From Cognaticolwellia beringensis (lineage in GTDB: Bacteria; Pseudomonadota; Gammaproteobacteria; Enterobacterales; Alteromonadaceae), in contig NZ_CP020465.1 in the NCBI RefSeq assembly GCF_002076895.1, positions 1,798,001 to 1,862,000 on the forward strand: a stretch of DNA of 64,000 nt, written 5' to 3'. The position numbers and the translations under genes were made by a program. Shown piece after piece: positions 8,743-17,789 of the stretch (within the stretch, counting starts at the first letter, position 1; each line of letters starts with the position of its first letter). Under the pieces are notes generated by a model. The model saw only the letters and a list, made by a program, of their open reading frames with translations. It searched no databases and had not been told where the DNA came from.

Positions 8743-9450
8743 TCACGGAGTGTCAATAATAATAATTTCACTATCTTTTAATGCCTTAATCGTTATGAAT
8801 TTTTGTTGAGTAATTTCTGCTCCATCGCCTTTTGCCATATTAACACTTTGCTTGCCATCAACTAATGTAAAAGCACCTTGCGAAGCAATAACGTAGGCTT
8901 GATGTGTTATCTCATGCTCTACCTCTACTCCTTTATTAATTTTACCGGCAAATATTCGGGCTTGTTGCTGAATAAATAAAGTCTGGTGGCGATCTTCTTC
9001 ATAGCCAGAAACAACCATAGGCAAGCTAGAATTATTCACCGTTTTAGGGTATTTCATGCTATCCCAACGTGGTGCTACATTCTGTTTATTGGGTTCTATC
9101 CAAATTTGAAATAACGTCGTTGGTTTGTTGCTGTGGTTATATTCTGAATGCCGAATGCCTTTACCTGCACTCATGACTTGCACTTCACCTGCAGAAGTTA
9201 CCCCTTGGTTTCCTCGGCTATCTTGATGTGTAATAGCACCACTTCGAATAAAGGTAATAATTTCCATATTCTTATGTGGATGCTCAGGAAAGCCAGTATT
9301 AGGAGCAATCCAATCATCGTTGATAACACGTAAATGACCAAAGCCCATTCTTCTGGGGTTATAATACTGCGCAAAGCTAAAGTGATGATTAGCAGTCAAC
9401 CAACCATGCTTAGCTTTGCCAAGCTGCTGAAATGGATAATGTTTAATCAT
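8743..9450 (-). CDS. pirin family protein (YhhW/quercetinase-like)
   Basis: A bicupin pirin, 235 aa. The N-terminal cupin carries the metal-site pattern HPHKNMEIITFI (about residues 57-68) and later GIRHSEYN (about 99-106), so the His/His/His/Glu iron site is complete. The C-terminal cupin is poorly conserved, as usual. Some bacterial pirins are quercetin 2,3-dioxygenases and others regulate pyruvate metabolism; the sequence alone cannot decide. It lies 77 bases after doxX and 171 before the oxidoreductase on the same strand, probably one transcription unit controlled by the divergent LysR gene. Confidence 0.9.
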   Translation of the reverse strand: MIKHYPFQQLGKAKHGWLTANHHFSFAQYYNPRRMGFGHLRVINDDWIAPNTGFPEHPHKNMEIITFIRSGAITHQDSRGNQGVTSAGEVQVMSAGKGIRHSEYNHSNKPTTLFQIWIEPNKQNVAPRWDSMKYPKTVNNSSLPMVVSGYEEDRHQTLFIQQQARIFAGKINKGVEVEHEITHQAYVIASQGAFTLVDGKQSVNMAKGDGAEITQQKFITIKALKDSEIIIIDTP

Positions 9451-9527
9451 TATTTTTCCTACTTTGTAAATTGCTTGTTAGGGCCAGTAAAATAGTTATT
9501 CACTGGCTATGTACTTTTTTCAAGAGC

Positions 9528-9974
9528 TTAAAGCTTCTGGCTAATCGTCTGATCAACGGAGTATTTACCACCACCCTGTATAGCTAGCGCAACACTGATC
9601 GCTAATAACACTAGGGCAAATTCATAACCGTTGTTGGCCATAAACAAGCCATTAGCTAAATGTACTTTAATAATGGCGACGACCATAGTTATTGCCAACA
9701 ACGCGCTAGTCGGTCTAGTTAGTAATCCTAAAATGAGTAGTAAACCACCAAAAAACTCTACACTACCTGCGGTTAGTGCCATTAAATATCCGGGCCCTAA
9801 ACCTATTGAGTCCATCCATTGTCCTGTACCGTCTAAACCGTAACCTCCAAACCACGCAAAGAGCTTCTGCGAACCATGTGCAGCAAAAATAATTCCTGCA
9901 ACAATACGTAAGGGTAAGGTTGAAACACTGGTATCTGTATTTAATATCTTCTTAATAATTGAATTGTTTATCAT
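9528..9974 (-). CDS. DoxX family membrane protein
   Basis: A small four-helix membrane protein of the DoxX/DoxD family, 148 aa. The family signature RIVAGIIFAAHGSQKLFAWFGG lies near residues 23-44, followed by LTAGSVEFFGGLLLILGLLTRP, and two more helices (LLAITMVVAIIKVHLANG, and YEFALVLLAISVALAIQGGG). DoxX proteins are respiratory or redox-stress accessory proteins, commonly next to pirin and quinone reductase genes, exactly the arrangement here. It is the first gene of the leftward unit, 120 bases from the divergent LysR gene, with the operator-like palindrome in between. Confidence 0.9.
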   Translation of the reverse strand: MINNSIIKKILNTDTSVSTLPLRIVAGIIFAAHGSQKLFAWFGGYGLDGTGQWMDSIGLGPGYLMALTAGSVEFFGGLLLILGLLTRPTSALLAITMVVAIIKVHLANGLFMANNGYEFALVLLAISVALAIQGGGKYSVDQTISQKL

Positions 9975-10047
9975 GTTATCTATTCCGCTTGATGTTTAAG
10001 ATGTGATTATTCTATACGTTGAGTTATGGTTAAATAACCGCTAAAAT

Positions 10048-10077
10048 TTGTTCAATTCATTCAAAAAATTTGAACAA
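10048..10077. promoter_or_regulatory. LysR-type operator palindrome between doxX and its regulator
   Basis: Two nested inverted repeats lie in the divergent intergenic region. The inner one is TTCAAA-AAA-TTTGAA (10060-10074), a 15-bp dyad with the size and symmetry of a LysR-type T-N11-A box. The outer one is TTGTTCAA (10048-10055) with its exact complement TTGAACAA (10070-10077). They are 18 bases upstream of the LysR start codon, so binding there would also block or tune the regulator's own transcription. Confidence 0.65.
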
Positions 10078-10094
10078 TGATATAAGGACAAGAA

Positions 10095-10988
10095 ATGAAT
10101 GGGACACCACTCACTTTCGAAGCTTTACTGGTACTAGACGCAATTGCTAATAGAGGTAGTTTTGCCTCTGCCGCGGAACAACTTAATAAAGTGCCTTCTG
10201 CAGTGTCGTATATTGTGCAAAAACTTGAAGAACAACTTTCGGTCACCTTATTTGTCAGACAAGGACGACGTTCAGTACTTACCCCTGCGGGGCAGCACTT
10301 ATTGCATGAAGGAAGAAAAATTTTAGCGGCTGTTAGTAAGGTTACGGAACAAACACAAACGCTAGCACATGGTTGGGAGCCCAAAATTAGAATAGCTTTC
10401 GACTCAATCAATGCTGTAGCGCCAATCATGCAATGTTTACAAAGTTTTCTAATTGAGCACCCTAACGTTGAAGTAGATCTATGCGAGCAAGTGCTGAATG
10501 GCTCTTGGGAAGCGTTAATAGAAGATAAAGTCGACTTGCTGATTGGTGCGCCACCTCCAGTACCTAATCAAGCCGGTATTCGCGCGTTAAAAATATGCCA
10601 ATTTGAGAATGTTTTAGTCGCGGCTAAACAGCATGAATTAAGCCACTTTACGCGACCAATCACCCACAGGGACATTGCTGATTATCGTACGGTAGTCGTG
10701 CATGATTCTTCGAAAAGTACCGTACCTTGGTCATCGAACGTCGTTGATCAAAGTCGACATTTTTATGTGGTTAGCGTTGAACATAAAATTCACGCCATAG
10801 CGGCTGGCATTGGCGTTGGTTTCTTGCCAAAAGCCAGAGTTCAACACTTAGTCGCTTCAGGGCAACTAGTCACTTTAAAAACCGAAAACGAACAGCCAAG
10901 TGTCGACTTATTTCTCGCATGGAAAACAGTTAATAAAGGTAAAGGATTGGCCAGACTTCGTGCGCTTCTACTTGAACATTATGCTTGA
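10095..10988 (+). CDS. LysR family transcriptional regulator (doxX-pirin neighbour)
   Basis: A full-length LysR-type regulator, 297 aa. The winged helix-turn-helix is at residues 4-62 (LVLDAIANRGSFASAAEQLN is its first part), with a linker helix and a two-lobed effector domain (IRIAFDSIN ... VDLLIGAPPPVP ... HAIAAGIGVGFLPKARVQ). AAGGA lies seven bases before ATG 10095. It is divergent from the doxX-pirin-oxidoreductase unit and shares a promoter region holding a LysR-like palindrome, so it most likely controls that unit and itself. The inducer is unknown; related regulators near DoxX/pirin respond to quinones or oxidants. Confidence 0.92.
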   Translation: MNGTPLTFEALLVLDAIANRGSFASAAEQLNKVPSAVSYIVQKLEEQLSVTLFVRQGRRSVLTPAGQHLLHEGRKILAAVSKVTEQTQTLAHGWEPKIRIAFDSINAVAPIMQCLQSFLIEHPNVEVDLCEQVLNGSWEALIEDKVDLLIGAPPPVPNQAGIRALKICQFENVLVAAKQHELSHFTRPITHRDIADYRTVVVHDSSKSTVPWSSNVVDQSRHFYVVSVEHKIHAIAAGIGVGFLPKARVQHLVASGQLVTLKTENEQPSVDLFLAWKTVNKGKGLARLRALLLEHYA

Positions 10989-11140
10989 TTACAAACCAGT
11001 ACAGCTAAACTAGCTTTAAATGATTAGGCTTGGCATTTAAAGCCACTTATCGGTAAAAATTTATCAGTGCCTACACATCACTTATTAAGCACTGCAATAT
11101 CTAATTATACCTAAGGTTATGTTTTCGCTAAATGATTATG

Positions 11141-12376
11141 CTAAGCATAGTTAAAAATGTTATCCCAATGGGTATCTAATATTTTTTTAGCTTCGTCTAG
11201 AGCAACGGCGTGATAAATGTCATGATTTAATTTAACCAACTGCATACGCTCAAGTTTTCCTAATGCGTCGGCAATTTCAAAATCCAATTCACATTGATAC
11301 TTTTCTTTAAACCAGCATTCTATTCGCTCGTCTAACGCCTCTGCAGTTAAACCATCTTGGCAATTAAGTAAAAAACTATAAGCCAAGATGGCTTCTTTAA
11401 AATCTTCCTCTTCCGCAGCGTCTATCAGGGTATGAAAAACACCGGCATTATTATCAAGATTTTTAAAATATAAGTTGTCAGATAGCGCTTTCATAAACTT
11501 AATTTTTCTATTTTTAAATTTACTCCATTCTTTAAAAATAAAGCCTGCAAAAACTCCTAGCCCGATAGCGAAAGAGATAAAGTGTTGTTGGGTCATCTCT
11601 ACCGCTTCTTTGTGCCAACCAATCCAAAACCCCATTAATGCCGCCAATAACAAAATTGAAGCACCTAGTTTAGTGACTAACACGACTGCGCCACCAACAA
11701 CGGCTGAAGCGCCAATAAAGGCTTTATCAATCGGCCGCATACGTACTTCACTATTCGGAAATAGCATTTCTAAATCGGCTTTTGGTACATCCTGGAAAAG
11801 CTTAACTATGGTTGAACCAGGCTCAAAGCCAAACAAGGCTTTTTTCTTTCGGTCAAAATGCGCTTTATCTTTAAAAGTAATATAAATTGCTACGCGGTCA
11901 TAGTTAGTAAAATTAAGCGTTTGTTTTCGCAGGCCAAATAGCGAAGTAATGGTTTCAGTTAATTGCGACTCACCTCGACGATAGAAAACCACTTGTTCAA
12001 AGTCATCAAACTCAACTTCTAGCCTAACTTTAAATAAAGACTCTTCGGTTAAGGCGTCTTGTAGATCTTGCTCAGTAATTTTTTCAAAATTGGCTGCATT
12101 TAAAACGTTGGCAAAATTCTCTGCAAAGCGAGTCTGACACTGGGATTTTTGCTCAGGTGTGTAGGGTTCAAGTTGCTTAGTATCAGCATTGGGGTCAAAT
12201 GGTGCATAGTCGTTTTTTAGTGACTCTAACGTTTGATGATATTCAACATGCAGCGAATTCGACAGCAAGTCACAAAATTGCCGAAATGATAATACTGAAT
12301 CATCTAGTTTGAGTTCTCGTAAACACATTTCAACAATGTCTTGTTTTCTATAAGGTATAAACCGATCGGCAGCCAT
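11141..12376 (-). CDS. DUF3754 (TMEM143-like) membrane protein
   Basis: A 411-aa protein matching the TMEM143/DUF3754 family as I recall it: opening RFIPYRKQDIVEMCL, a central soluble region with VEFDDFEQVVFYRRGE and KLFQDVPKADLEMLFP, and then two or three membrane segments (about residues 222-255 and 263-282) preceding a C-terminal soluble domain that looks like a winged helix (DFEIADALGKLERMQLVKL). The family occurs in bacteria, plants and mitochondria and has no established biochemical function. It is convergent with the LysR gene and has no operon partner. The family assignment is moderately sure. Confidence 0.75.
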   Translation of the reverse strand: MAADRFIPYRKQDIVEMCLRELKLDDSVLSFRQFCDLLSNSLHVEYHQTLESLKNDYAPFDPNADTKQLEPYTPEQKSQCQTRFAENFANVLNAANFEKITEQDLQDALTEESLFKVRLEVEFDDFEQVVFYRRGESQLTETITSLFGLRKQTLNFTNYDRVAIYITFKDKAHFDRKKKALFGFEPGSTIVKLFQDVPKADLEMLFPNSEVRMRPIDKAFIGASAVVGGAVVLVTKLGASILLLAALMGFWIGWHKEAVEMTQQHFISFAIGLGVFAGFIFKEWSKFKNRKIKFMKALSDNLYFKNLDNNAGVFHTLIDAAEEEDFKEAILAYSFLLNCQDGLTAEALDERIECWFKEKYQCELDFEIADALGKLERMQLVKLNHDIYHAVALDEAKKILDTHWDNIFNYA

Positions 12377-12647
12377 AGCACAATATCAACTAATGTCAGA
12401 TAGTTAGAGTGTAAGGTAATTCTCTAAATATTGGAATGTGAATATGTGATGGCCGCAAAGCGACGTTTGATAATTAATGAATTTATTGATTAACGCTTTA
12501 AACCCAGCTGAAGTAGCTGAACTTTTAATGACATAGAATAACTAAAGGTTAAAATTAGCCATATTTACTGCTTTACCGAGTTACATTGTGGGCTTAAGGC
12601 AATTATAATATGAACATGCCTAGCCTATAGCGATAAAAGGAATATAT

Positions 12648-13379
12648 ATGAATATTACCAGAGAGCAAGTTTTTGTCTGGAGTAGAAAAATCAGGCTTTT
12701 CCATTGGATAAATGTTATCGCCATTTTATTACTCATTGCTATTGGCACTATTATCTTGAATGGCAAAATGTTTGGCGTTAGCACTGACGGGAAAATCTTG
12801 TTAAAAACTATCCATGTGATTGTTGGCTATGTGTTTGCCAGCAACTTAATCTTTCGATTGATTATTGGATTTGTCGGAAAAAGTAATGAACGTTGGCATA
12901 AGATTCTACCTTTTAATAAAGGCTTCAAAGCTGAACTTATTGAATTTAAGCAAGGTAAAAAGCTGGCCTACAAAGGTCATAACCCAGCTGGTAAGTTAAT
13001 GATATTAGCACTATTGTCGTTAATGACAGTGCAAATGATCTCAGGATTGGTAATCGCTGGTACCGATATTTACTATCCCCCTTTTGGTCACTATTTTGTG
13101 GAAAGTATCGCTATTGATAAAGACAATATAGCCGCGATAAAACCATATTCAAAAGTGAATGTAGATGAAGCGTCTTATCAAGCCATGAGAGAGGTACGAA
13201 AACCGTTTATTACCGCGCATGTCTATGTTTTTTACTGTCTGCTATTACTTATTCCACTACATATTATTGGGGTAATTATTGCTGAACGTCGGGAAAAGAC
13301 GGCAATCGTTTCTGCAATGTTCAACGGCTATAAATATCTCCCTAAAGAGACTACTAATGACAAGACTAAGGATAGTTAA
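12648..13379 (+). CDS. cytochrome b561-type membrane protein (Ni/Fe-hydrogenase b-type cytochrome-like)
   Basis: A four-helix di-heme b-type cytochrome, 243 aa, of the cytochrome_B561 / hydrogenase CybH-like group. Helix-borne histidines are seen in RLFHWINVIAI (His about 20), KTIHVIVGYVFAS (His about 57), and in the last helix pair KPFITAHVYVFYCLLLLIPLHIIGV (two His). These proteins pass electrons between the quinone pool and a periplasmic partner. AAAAGGA precedes ATG 12648. The next gene, a DUF5666 lipoprotein, is on the same strand but 334 bases away, so co-transcription is uncertain; no hydrogenase or DHH cytochrome is present. Confidence 0.85.
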   Translation: MNITREQVFVWSRKIRLFHWINVIAILLLIAIGTIILNGKMFGVSTDGKILLKTIHVIVGYVFASNLIFRLIIGFVGKSNERWHKILPFNKGFKAELIEFKQGKKLAYKGHNPAGKLMILALLSLMTVQMISGLVIAGTDIYYPPFGHYFVESIAIDKDNIAAIKPYSKVNVDEASYQAMREVRKPFITAHVYVFYCLLLLIPLHIIGVIIAERREKTAIVSAMFNGYKYLPKETTNDKTKDS

Positions 13380-13713
13380 GCATGGGTTTCACCCTGATAT
13401 TAAAGGTTACACGCCCACAAAGTGTACATAAAAACAGCAGTTTCGTGTTCTTTTTATGGCTATATTCTATGGTCCCTGTTAACCTTTCCTTACATTGATA
13501 AATTGTTTTTACTTACTCGTCGTTCACAGGCTTAAATATAAAAACAATCGTAGATATTGATCTTCAATCAGTACCTATTTTCTAGAAGAAAGTCTATCAT
13601 GCTGTTTATAAAGGACAAAAAACTCATATCATAGTCATCTTCCTACGTTAAATTATCAATCTAACTAAAGCTATCAACAGCTTTTATATGATTAATTTTC
13701 TGAGGATTACAAC

Positions 13714-15417
13714 ATGTCAAACCGTTTCATTTTATCATTAATTACAGCTGCTGTATTAACCGGCTGTGGTGGTTCATCAACAAGTGACTCCGCACCAGAA
13801 ACTCCAGCGCCAACGCCACCCCAACCTACGACAACTACAACGGCAACTACAGGTGTTATAACCGGGTTTGGTAGTGTATTTGTTAATGGGGTTGAATACG
13901 AAACTGATGCAACTACGATCACTACAGATGATAACGATGGTGCAAGTGAAACCGATTTACAGGTAGGCATGGTTGTAACGCTCAGTGGCGAAGTAAATGA
14001 AGACGGCACCACAGGTAATGCCAACGCTATTCATTATGACGAACAATTAAAAGGCCCTGTAGAGAGTATTGATTTATTTGCAAACAGCATAACAATACTC
14101 GGACAAACTATTGTTTTTGATGACTTAACAAGCTTTGATAACGTTGTTGTGGCTGATCTTAATCCTGGTGACATTCTTGAAATTAGCGGTTATTTCAATG
14201 CCAATGGCGACCTTTACGCCACACGCATAGAAAAAGAAACCGAACAAACTCGATTAAAAATTCAAGCACGTATTACATCTTTAGATACCGCCAATAAAAC
14301 ATTCGAGTTAAATGGGTTAACTATTGATTACAGCTCTGCAATATTTAAAGACTTTGTTGAAGCAGATTTAGTTGATGGACAACAAGTTCGTGTTAAAGGT
14401 GATTATTCAGCCTTAACCGCTGGCGTATTGGTGGTCAGTGAAATAAAGCTTAAAGATAAAAATGAAAATCATGATGAAGGTGATAACCGGCATGTAGAAG
14501 GTTTTATCACGAATTTTGAATCTTCGAGTAGCTTCAAAGTAGATGGCATCGCGATTATTATTGATAATAATACCGAATTTAAATATGGCGATGCTAGTGC
14601 TTTAAAGGCAAATGTTAGCGTTAAAATTAAAGGTGAATTCAATGCCGATGGTGCTTTAGTCGCGAAGAAAATTCGTATCGAAAACAAAACAAATTTAAAG
14701 ATTGAAGGCGCTATTGAAGCTATTAACTTAGATTTAAGCACAGTAACCGTATTAGGTGTCGAGTTTGAAATAAACAACCAAACCAAAATGAAAGATGAGT
14801 CAGATGACGACGAACGTTTCTTTGATTTAGCCGACTTGGCCATTGGTGACTTTGTAGAGCTAAAAGGTTTTGTCGATAGTGAAGGAAAAAATATAGCCAC
14901 TAAAGTGCAGCGTGAAAATGAAGATGAAAACGTTGAAGTAGAGCTAAAAGGTAAAGTAAGTAACATTGAAAACTTTAGCTTTAGCCTTGTTGGCGTAACG
15001 GTTACTACCGACGAAAATACAAAGTTTGAAGGAACAAGTGGTAATGACGTAAGCCAAGCAACATTTTTCGAACAACTCGAAAATGACATGTTAGTCGAAG
15101 TAGAAGGTCAGTTAATAGACGGTATTTTTGTCGCCCAAAAGATTGAAATAGAAGAACATGACGACGATGACAGTAGTGATAGTGAAAATAACCGAACGGA
15201 GTTTAAAGGTGTTGTTGAAGCCGTAAATGAAGACTCTCTTGTTGTTTCAGGTCATCAGGTTTTAACGAGTCAAACCACTAAATTTAAAGTGGATGATGAA
15301 CGGGTTTCAGCTGAACTATTTTGGTCTATGGTTGCCATTGATGATCAACTTGAAATTAAAGGCACTATCGACCTACAAGGTATTATTACAGCAAAATCAA
15401 TAGAACTTGAGCATTAA
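13714..15417 (+). CDS. DUF5666 repeat lipoprotein
   Basis: A surface or periplasmic lipoprotein of 567 aa. The signal ends in a lipobox LTGC (Cys18), followed by a Ser/Thr/Pro linker (TPAPTPPQPTTTTT-like). The rest consists of about seven repeats of a roughly 65-80 residue beta domain (DUF5666), each with the pattern GxIxxI....xxxVxGxxV..., a D/E-rich turn, and a closing LVAKKIRIE-type strand; examples close near residues 170, 250, 330, 400, 480 and 567. Acidic inter-domain linkers (DDDDSSDSE, DESDDDE) suggest Ca2+ binding. GAGG precedes the ATG. The 334 bases upstream (13380-13713) hold no gene I can see. The function of the family is unknown. Confidence 0.85.
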   Translation: MSNRFILSLITAAVLTGCGGSSTSDSAPETPAPTPPQPTTTTTATTGVITGFGSVFVNGVEYETDATTITTDDNDGASETDLQVGMVVTLSGEVNEDGTTGNANAIHYDEQLKGPVESIDLFANSITILGQTIVFDDLTSFDNVVVADLNPGDILEISGYFNANGDLYATRIEKETEQTRLKIQARITSLDTANKTFELNGLTIDYSSAIFKDFVEADLVDGQQVRVKGDYSALTAGVLVVSEIKLKDKNENHDEGDNRHVEGFITNFESSSSFKVDGIAIIIDNNTEFKYGDASALKANVSVKIKGEFNADGALVAKKIRIENKTNLKIEGAIEAINLDLSTVTVLGVEFEINNQTKMKDESDDDERFFDLADLAIGDFVELKGFVDSEGKNIATKVQRENEDENVEVELKGKVSNIENFSFSLVGVTVTTDENTKFEGTSGNDVSQATFFEQLENDMLVEVEGQLIDGIFVAQKIEIEEHDDDDSSDSENNRTEFKGVVEAVNEDSLVVSGHQVLTSQTTKFKVDDERVSAELFWSMVAIDDQLEIKGTIDLQGIITAKSIELEH

Positions 15418-15436
15418 TAAAACTTTAATAAAGTCA

Positions 15437-15490
15437 GTGTGGGCAGTTTTGATAAAGGTCATGTATTTTTTCAATCAAATCTGCTCACAC
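15437..15490 (+). terminator. long hairpin after the DUF5666 gene
   Basis: Two 17-base arms (15437-15453 and 15474-15490) pair with one G-T wobble and one mismatch: GTGTGGGCAG against CTGCTCACAC, continued by TTTTGAT against ATCAAAT. It starts 20 bases after the stop codon; the tail is T-rich but interrupted. Most of the rest of the 314-base gap to the next gene shows nothing else. Confidence 0.5.
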
Positions 15491-15731
15491 ATTTTGCATC
15501 ATTTTGTGTAACTTTAAATACACTAACGCTTAACGGTCATCAAAAGAATAAACTTGAATGCCGTTTATATTTGTAGCCAAGCTGAGATAATTATTTAACA
15601 CGCTAAATCAGCACATTACGGCTTAAAATTTGACAGTTCCTCAATCAAGGGGCTATCTTTATCTAAGTCTTAACTGATTGATCAAAAATTTTATTAACTG
15701 TATACATTGAGTAAATAAGGAACGCTTTCTC

Positions 15732-16520
15732 ATGCTTTATCACAGGTACATAGGAGTGAAGATTAGGCTGCGGGGATTAAAATTAACTATACTAATAGCA
15801 TTATTCTCGATAGTTAATCACAGCGCTTTTGCTAACGAATTGTACGTGTGCTCTGCATATAATTCTGGCCCCTTCATCATAGACGAAAAAAACCGCGTGG
15901 GTTTGGTATATACCTTTACTGATTTCTTAAATAAACAAGCACAAGGGAAATATAGCTTTGAGGTTTTAATATTACCTCGAGCTCGCTTATTAATTGAGTT
16001 GCGCTTAAGCAATCATTGTATTGTGCCTTTTGTATCTTATAAATGGTTTGATCCTAATAAGCAGCTTTTTTACTGGAGTCAACCCATCATCAAGGATGCT
16101 AATGTCATCTTATCTTCTCAAAAAAATAAATTAGAAAGCATTTCAAAAGAACGAGTGGCCGGAATGAAAACTAGCCAAGTTATTGGTTTTTTTGACGATC
16201 AAGTTGAAGCATTAATAAGTGAAAATACAGTGATCGCATTCAATACTTCATCTTTAGAAAAAAGTGTCGGTATGGTCGCACGCAAGCGAATAGATTTTAT
16301 AGTTTCAGGCAAAATTCCACTGCAATATTTAATCCACAAACAGCATATTCAAGACCAGGTTTATTTGAGTAAATATAAAACTATTAGCTTCGACCGCTCG
16401 GTTTTTGTGCCAATATCTAAGCCGGCATTAAGTGCATTTATAGAGGAGCAAGTAGGTCTATTCAAAACATCAGTTGAATGGCAGCAAGCAAAAACTGAAT
16501 TTGGAATTGATGATAATTAG
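15732..16520 (+). CDS. periplasmic substrate-binding-like protein (SBP family 3)
   Basis: A 262-aa exported protein with the two-lobe fold of amino-acid-type solute-binding proteins. A basic N-terminus (residues 1-15) and hydrophobic segment (about 16-34, ending in AFA) form the signal peptide. The mature part has YSGPFI-like GPFIIDEKNRVGLVYTF, the strand-hinge SNHCIVPFVSYKW and a C-terminal helix QVGLFKTSVEWQQAKTEFG. There are no ABC permease or ATPase genes nearby, so it may be a stand-alone sensor or a diverged member, as is common in Alteromonadales genomes; a second such protein lies at 59331-60095. AAGGAA precedes ATG 15732. Confidence 0.75.
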   Translation: MLYHRYIGVKIRLRGLKLTILIALFSIVNHSAFANELYVCSAYNSGPFIIDEKNRVGLVYTFTDFLNKQAQGKYSFEVLILPRARLLIELRLSNHCIVPFVSYKWFDPNKQLFYWSQPIIKDANVILSSQKNKLESISKERVAGMKTSQVIGFFDDQVEALISENTVIAFNTSSLEKSVGMVARKRIDFIVSGKIPLQYLIHKQHIQDQVYLSKYKTISFDRSVFVPISKPALSAFIEEQVGLFKTSVEWQQAKTEFGIDDN

Positions 16521-16616
16521 TCTATTGTGCTGTGTCATCATAAATAATCCTACTTACGGCCACCCAAAAGCTATAAGTCAAATGTGCCTATCATTGGCGT
16601 CTTTAGCCTATTTATT

Positions 16617-17462
16617 TCACAAGTCTAGATATTTCGCCATCGTTTCTGCTCTCTGAGGATACCTTACCATTGCAAAGCGTATCAGTTCTGTAACCCTTGT
16701 TGTATGATGTGGAAACGTTGATAACGCCCTGCGAAGCCAGCAAAAAAATTCTCGTCCAAAAATACGCTCTTGCGCTATAAATGATTTGACGTTGACTTGA
16801 TCTGCTATCTCGCTACCCACAACCAACTTGATCATAGCATGAACGGCTGTACAGATATCACCATCTATCATTGCAAGGCCCATCCTGTCGCCAGACAACT
16901 TTGTGGCTCTTTCATACGGGTACAGCAGAATATTAAATATCATCAGCTTTTCTACCCCATTAAGAAAACCTTGTAACCATGTAAATCTATAATGTTTTGA
17001 AGCTAGTGCTCCAATAAATCTACCAACAAGAAATCGCAACTCATCATTAGAATTCCCATCTTTAAAAAGTTCAGAATTTAGCATCAGAACTTTATTGCGC
17101 AATAATGGCATCAACTTTAAATTATAACTCCCATCTTCATATACGTATGCATTTACAGGGTAGTCGTAGCCAAAGAAAGTACAGGCATCTTCAATAGCTT
17201 CCTGAGCTTTTGGAAAACTATTTTTATTTACAAGAACGGTATTATTCATACAAAAGGCGGTATATAGTTTGGCTGAAAACCATAAAAAAAATAACACTAT
17301 TGGCGCGACTAAAAGCACTCCCCCCAAAGAAGCTATAATCAGAGATACCAGAATTACTCCTAAAGGTAGTAAAACAAATATTGTCTGAATAAAACGTGAA
17401 CGTTCTTTGGGATGCCTCAAAGAATGCAGCTCTTCTTTTGTTAAACGTGTATGGTTTTTCAT
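16617..17462 (-). CDS. M48-fold membrane protein lacking the zinc site (pseudopeptidase)
   Basis: A 281-aa protein with two N-terminal transmembrane helices (about residues 24-70) followed by a domain laid out like an M48 (HtpX/Oma1/Ste24-type) peptidase. Where the family has an AHELGH zinc helix, this protein has VGRFIG (about 146-151) in the same frame of conserved residues (ELRFL before, KH after). Where the third ligand is expected in EADR, it has SGDR (190-193), and the trailing STHP..R pattern is kept as STFPHHTTR (248-256). All zinc ligands and the catalytic Glu are therefore missing. I infer an inactive M48 homologue, perhaps a chaperone or regulator. It is stand-alone, convergent with the substrate-binding gene. 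Confidence 0.65.
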   Translation of the reverse strand: MKNHTRLTKEELHSLRHPKERSRFIQTIFVLLPLGVILVSLIIASLGGVLLVAPIVLFFLWFSAKLYTAFCMNNTVLVNKNSFPKAQEAIEDACTFFGYDYPVNAYVYEDGSYNLKLMPLLRNKVLMLNSELFKDGNSNDELRFLVGRFIGALASKHYRFTWLQGFLNGVEKLMIFNILLYPYERATKLSGDRMGLAMIDGDICTAVHAMIKLVVGSEIADQVNVKSFIAQERIFGREFFCWLRRALSTFPHHTTRVTELIRFAMVRYPQRAETMAKYLDL

Positions 17463-17747
17463 TTCATATCACCTTTTTATATGACTTAATAACGCTACAT
17501 CATACGGCTTGTGCAGCCCATTTTAATTATTTCTTCTGTCGCCAAAAAATCCTAATATTATAGCGTGCTATGCTTTTCATCGTATTTTTCATTCATATAT
17601 TTAAACTTCCCACATTCGAAATTTTTATAAAATTTTCGTTTTATGTTGCCTATATAATCGTTACTTAGATGCGTCAAAAAACACTGTCCTCCCCCTAAAA
17701 ACAAAGCACAAACGACAATTAACCTGACTAAAATAAATTATTTTAGA

Positions 17748-17783
17748 GTAAAGGCTTTACTTTTAGAGCTGTTGCTCTATAAT
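17748..17783 (+). promoter_or_regulatory. promoter of small RNA copy 1, with spacer dyad
   Basis: A perfect -10 TATAAT (17778-17783) is preceded by TTTACT (17756-17761) at a 16-base spacing. The spacer contains a 16-bp dyad TAGAGC-TGTT-GCTCTA (17764-17779) running into the -10, and the perfect palindrome GTAAAGGCTTTAC (17748-17760) overlaps the -35. An AT-rich palindrome lies just upstream (17728-17746). The dyad recurs, with compensating base changes, in front of the related RNA near 34.5 kb. Confidence 0.75.
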
Positions 17784-17789
17784 GACATT

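Noticed and set aside
14469..15089. 206-codon frame on the minus strand inside the DUF5666 gene
   Set aside because: Ser-rich antisense shadow of the repeat gene with no ribosome binding site.
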